64,000 bases of DNA. Origin: Hydractinia symbiolongicarpus (taxonomy: Eukaryota > Cnidaria > Hydrozoa > Anthoathecata > Hydractiniidae). The notes below the pieces were generated by a model. That model saw only the letters and a program-made list of their open reading frames with translations, ran no database searches and had not been told where the DNA came from. Location of the stretch: assembly GCF_029227915.1 (NCBI RefSeq), contig NC_079883.1, positions 5,952,001-6,016,000 of the forward strand, written 5' to 3'. Position 1 is the first letter of the stretch; every line of letters starts with the position of its first letter. Both the position numbers and the translations under genes were made by a program. Positions 61,867 to 64,000 of this stretch are shown here, one piece after another.

Positions 61867-62109
61867 TCCAAAATTTGATAATGTTAACCCAGATCCGAGA
61901 GTATCCAGTTATGGTTGAGCAATGGGCTATATGTTGCTAGATATTTAAAGAAATAAAAGACACAGATAACAGCAAGTATGGGGTGTTAATGTACAAGGTC
62001 TGTGGTCATGTTAGTAACTGACCATATACTATTGTGTAAATAGTGAGTCTCGAGCGACCCATAACATCCTCACTCGATGCTTGAATGTTTTACCATGGTT
62101 GAAAGTCTT

Positions 62110-63057
62110 TCAGGTGTTTTGGTTGTTTGATTTTTCGACCAAATCTTGTTGTTGGAGCAGTTGGAGTAAGCGGTTCGTCATATGGTATTGTTGCGTCTGA
62201 GTAAACACTTTATTCATTGGGTGTGTCGTTTTCAATGAGGCTTCTCGTTGTTGAACTGTCAGACAAGTGGTTGAATGTCTCAGCTGTTTTGAGTAAGTGG
62301 TGTGGTTTGCAACGGATGGCTGTGTTTTTATCGGTTTGTAACAGGTATGATCGAGGTTCTTCTGTAAGATCAATGATTTTTCCAGTGCGGGTGCAGTGAG
62401 TACCATTATGTATTCGCACACTATCTCCTTGTTCCAAAGGCTTGAGAGATTTTCCTTGCTTTATTTGACGTAGCTTAGCAGGAGAAGCAATGGTACGAGT
62501 TCCTGCGTTGTTACTCCAGATTGGTTAATGATGTCGTCGTTTTGTTTCAGCGCTTTCTTTAAGGTTCATTTTACAGTATGGATGTTGCGTTCAGCAAGTC
62601 CATTACTTTCCTGGTGTTCTGGGCTGCTGTATGTATAGTTGATGTCCCAAGCTTTACAAATTTGTTTGTATTCTTTACCAATGAATTCTGGTCCACCGTC
62701 AGAAATTATTTCTTTCAGTATACTGTATCTTGACAAGATCGCTTTAGTACGTTCAGCAACAGTGTGGCTGGTACAATTTGGTATTTCACTCAAGTCAAAG
62801 TATTAGGTTGTGTAGTCCACTATAATGACAAAGGACTTTCTTTTAAGATCAAAAAAGATCTGTTGCAATTTTTGTCCAAGGTGTATCTGGAACGGAGTGA
62901 TGGAGAAGCGTTCTTTTGGCTGGTGGTTCTTAAACTCTTGACAGGATGAGCAAGATTTGACAGAGTGCTCAAGCTGATTGTTGATGTTCGGCCAAAATAA
63001 TGATTCACAAGCTATTTCTTTGATACGTTCAATTCCAGAGATCATTTCTTTCTGCAT
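62110..63057 (-). pseudogene. Ty3/gypsy integrase remnant
   Basis: Minus strand: CESLFWPNINNQLEHSVKSC and CSSCQEFKNHQPKE (zinc-binding H2C2 part, 62803-63057); IISDGGPEFIGKEYKQICK and SSPEHQESNGLAERNI (integrase core second Asp and Glu, 62566-62793); DSVRIHNGTHCTRTGKIIDL and KPHHLLKT (C-terminal domain, 62210-62437). The three lie in different frames, so it is inactive. No LTR or RT recognised nearby; it is a fragment inside the presumed RPAP1 intron 1. Confidence 0.88.
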
Positions 63058-64000
63058 CGCGCAGGCTGCATCATATAAAAAATGGTATGTCGCACTCTTA
63101 AAAAATGTTTTCAGAGATTTTGGTGGTGATTTATCACTCGCCTAAGCAGTCCTGGTCTTTTGAGGTGCGCGACCGCACCTCAGCACGCTCCTGCAATAAT
63201 GGAGCAGCGTTTTCAATCATGCACCAAAAACACCTTAGTCACTTCAATAATGCACACCTGAAGTGTCTTTTGTATAAAGTAATTATTTACTATACTAATA
63301 ATCAAAGAAAAAAATGGCTTACAGTTTGGAATTTTAATGAAAAGCATGCGCGTTTAAAAATGAATTATTTATTCATTAGTTTAGGGCATCATTAGGTTGT
63401 ATATCACAGAAGTCGCCAGTGGCATGCTTCGAAAATGCTTGTCACTGGCACAGCCTAACATGAAGCAAAACTGTACAGGAGACTCAATTGTTTGAGTCTT
63501 CGCACAACATCTCTTCTCACAAAACCAAGGGCAGGGCGGACTTATTTGCCTGCTGTGTCGTGTGGGAGACAGAACTTCTGGACTTCTTTTTAATATGATA
63601 TACAATTTTTTTGATTATTATTACTGAACATATTTGATTTCTCTTTCCCCTTTTCAAAATTTTTTAAACTTTATTCAACATGTTTTTTCTTTGGTATTAC
63701 ATCACAAGAACATTCGTCCGAAAGCTGTAATTAGTTACAGGACACCTAACCTCTCCCATGTTCTGGTTATATTTAACTTGCATGGGTGCGCACTCTTCTC
63801 GCAGTATTCTATGTGATGATGAAGGTCGGACTGACTTGTGGCGTGGTTCTAAATGGTCTTCCGTCTTTCGTTCAAGTCTCAGTGTAATGCACCAGCTGAG
63901 CATAAGAGTGTCGGCATAAAAGAAAGGGGCTGACTTTAATGTTCTCTATACCTTACGTTCTTTATAATAGCACCAACCATTTTTGATCGTGGCATTCAAA
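63058..64000. other. No supported gene
   Basis: Minus-strand ORFs near 63381-63605 and 63697-63903 have no recognisable domain. A short hairpin gaggtgcg-cgac-cgcacctc lies at about 63161-63180. May be the continuation of the Ty3 remnant or intronic sequence of RPAP1. Confidence 0.4.

Overview
The window is AT-rich genomic DNA from an invertebrate metazoan. Three interrupted genes on the minus strand and the first exon of a fourth on the plus strand can be assembled from splice sites and family similarity. The presence of a kindlin (a metazoan-specific family), short introns, and a mixture of BEL/Pao, CR1/L2-like, Penelope-like, Ty3, Helitron-like and palindromic MITE elements suggests a cnidarian or similar early-branching animal. 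That assignment is inference. All identifications come from reading the sequence and recalled family motifs; no database search was run.

Layout: 1-2789 is non-coding, with a diverged tandem repeat and a tRNA-derived SINE. 2790-17169 (minus) is a 12-exon kindlin (fermitin) gene of 707 codons. Its 10-kb first intron contains a full-length BEL/Pao retrotransposon (9015-16044, identical 567-bp LTRs, 5-bp target duplication), itself inserted inside a hAT-like MITE. 18233-22794 is an apparently perfect 2281-bp tandem duplication that includes the last ~40 codons and 3' flank of the next gene. 22673-36522 (minus) is a 13-exon COQ8/ADCK3-type atypical kinase gene (515 aa). Its first intron holds a decayed Penelope-like element split by a CR1/L2-like LINE (32016-35564) with a 5-bp target duplication. 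36523-41630 is intergenic. 41631-52609 (minus) is an 11-exon ecto-nucleoside triphosphate diphosphohydrolase (ENTPD1/2/3-like, 509 aa) with two predicted membrane anchors; its introns carry a second Penelope-like fragment bounded by 92-bp inverted repeats, a tRNA-like tandem dimer and paired Helitron-like elements. 52610-60779 is a gene-poor interval rich in small palindromic elements and a 17-bp minisatellite. 60780-60957 (plus) is the likely first coding exon of RPAP1; the rest lies beyond the window, and the visible part of its first intron has an intact MITE and a decayed Ty3/gypsy integrase.

The host genes do not form one pathway: kindlin acts in integrin adhesion, COQ8 in mitochondrial coenzyme Q synthesis, ENTPD in extracellular nucleotide hydrolysis and RPAP1 in RNA polymerase II function. 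The exon models are internally consistent: every junction uses GT/AG and keeps the reading frame, and total lengths match the families. The most striking features are the nested insertions, the tandem duplication through the COQ8 3' end, exactly abutting Helitron-like pairs, hammerhead-like cores in the Penelope fragments, and substitutions at functionally important positions in the kindlin and ENTPD proteins.
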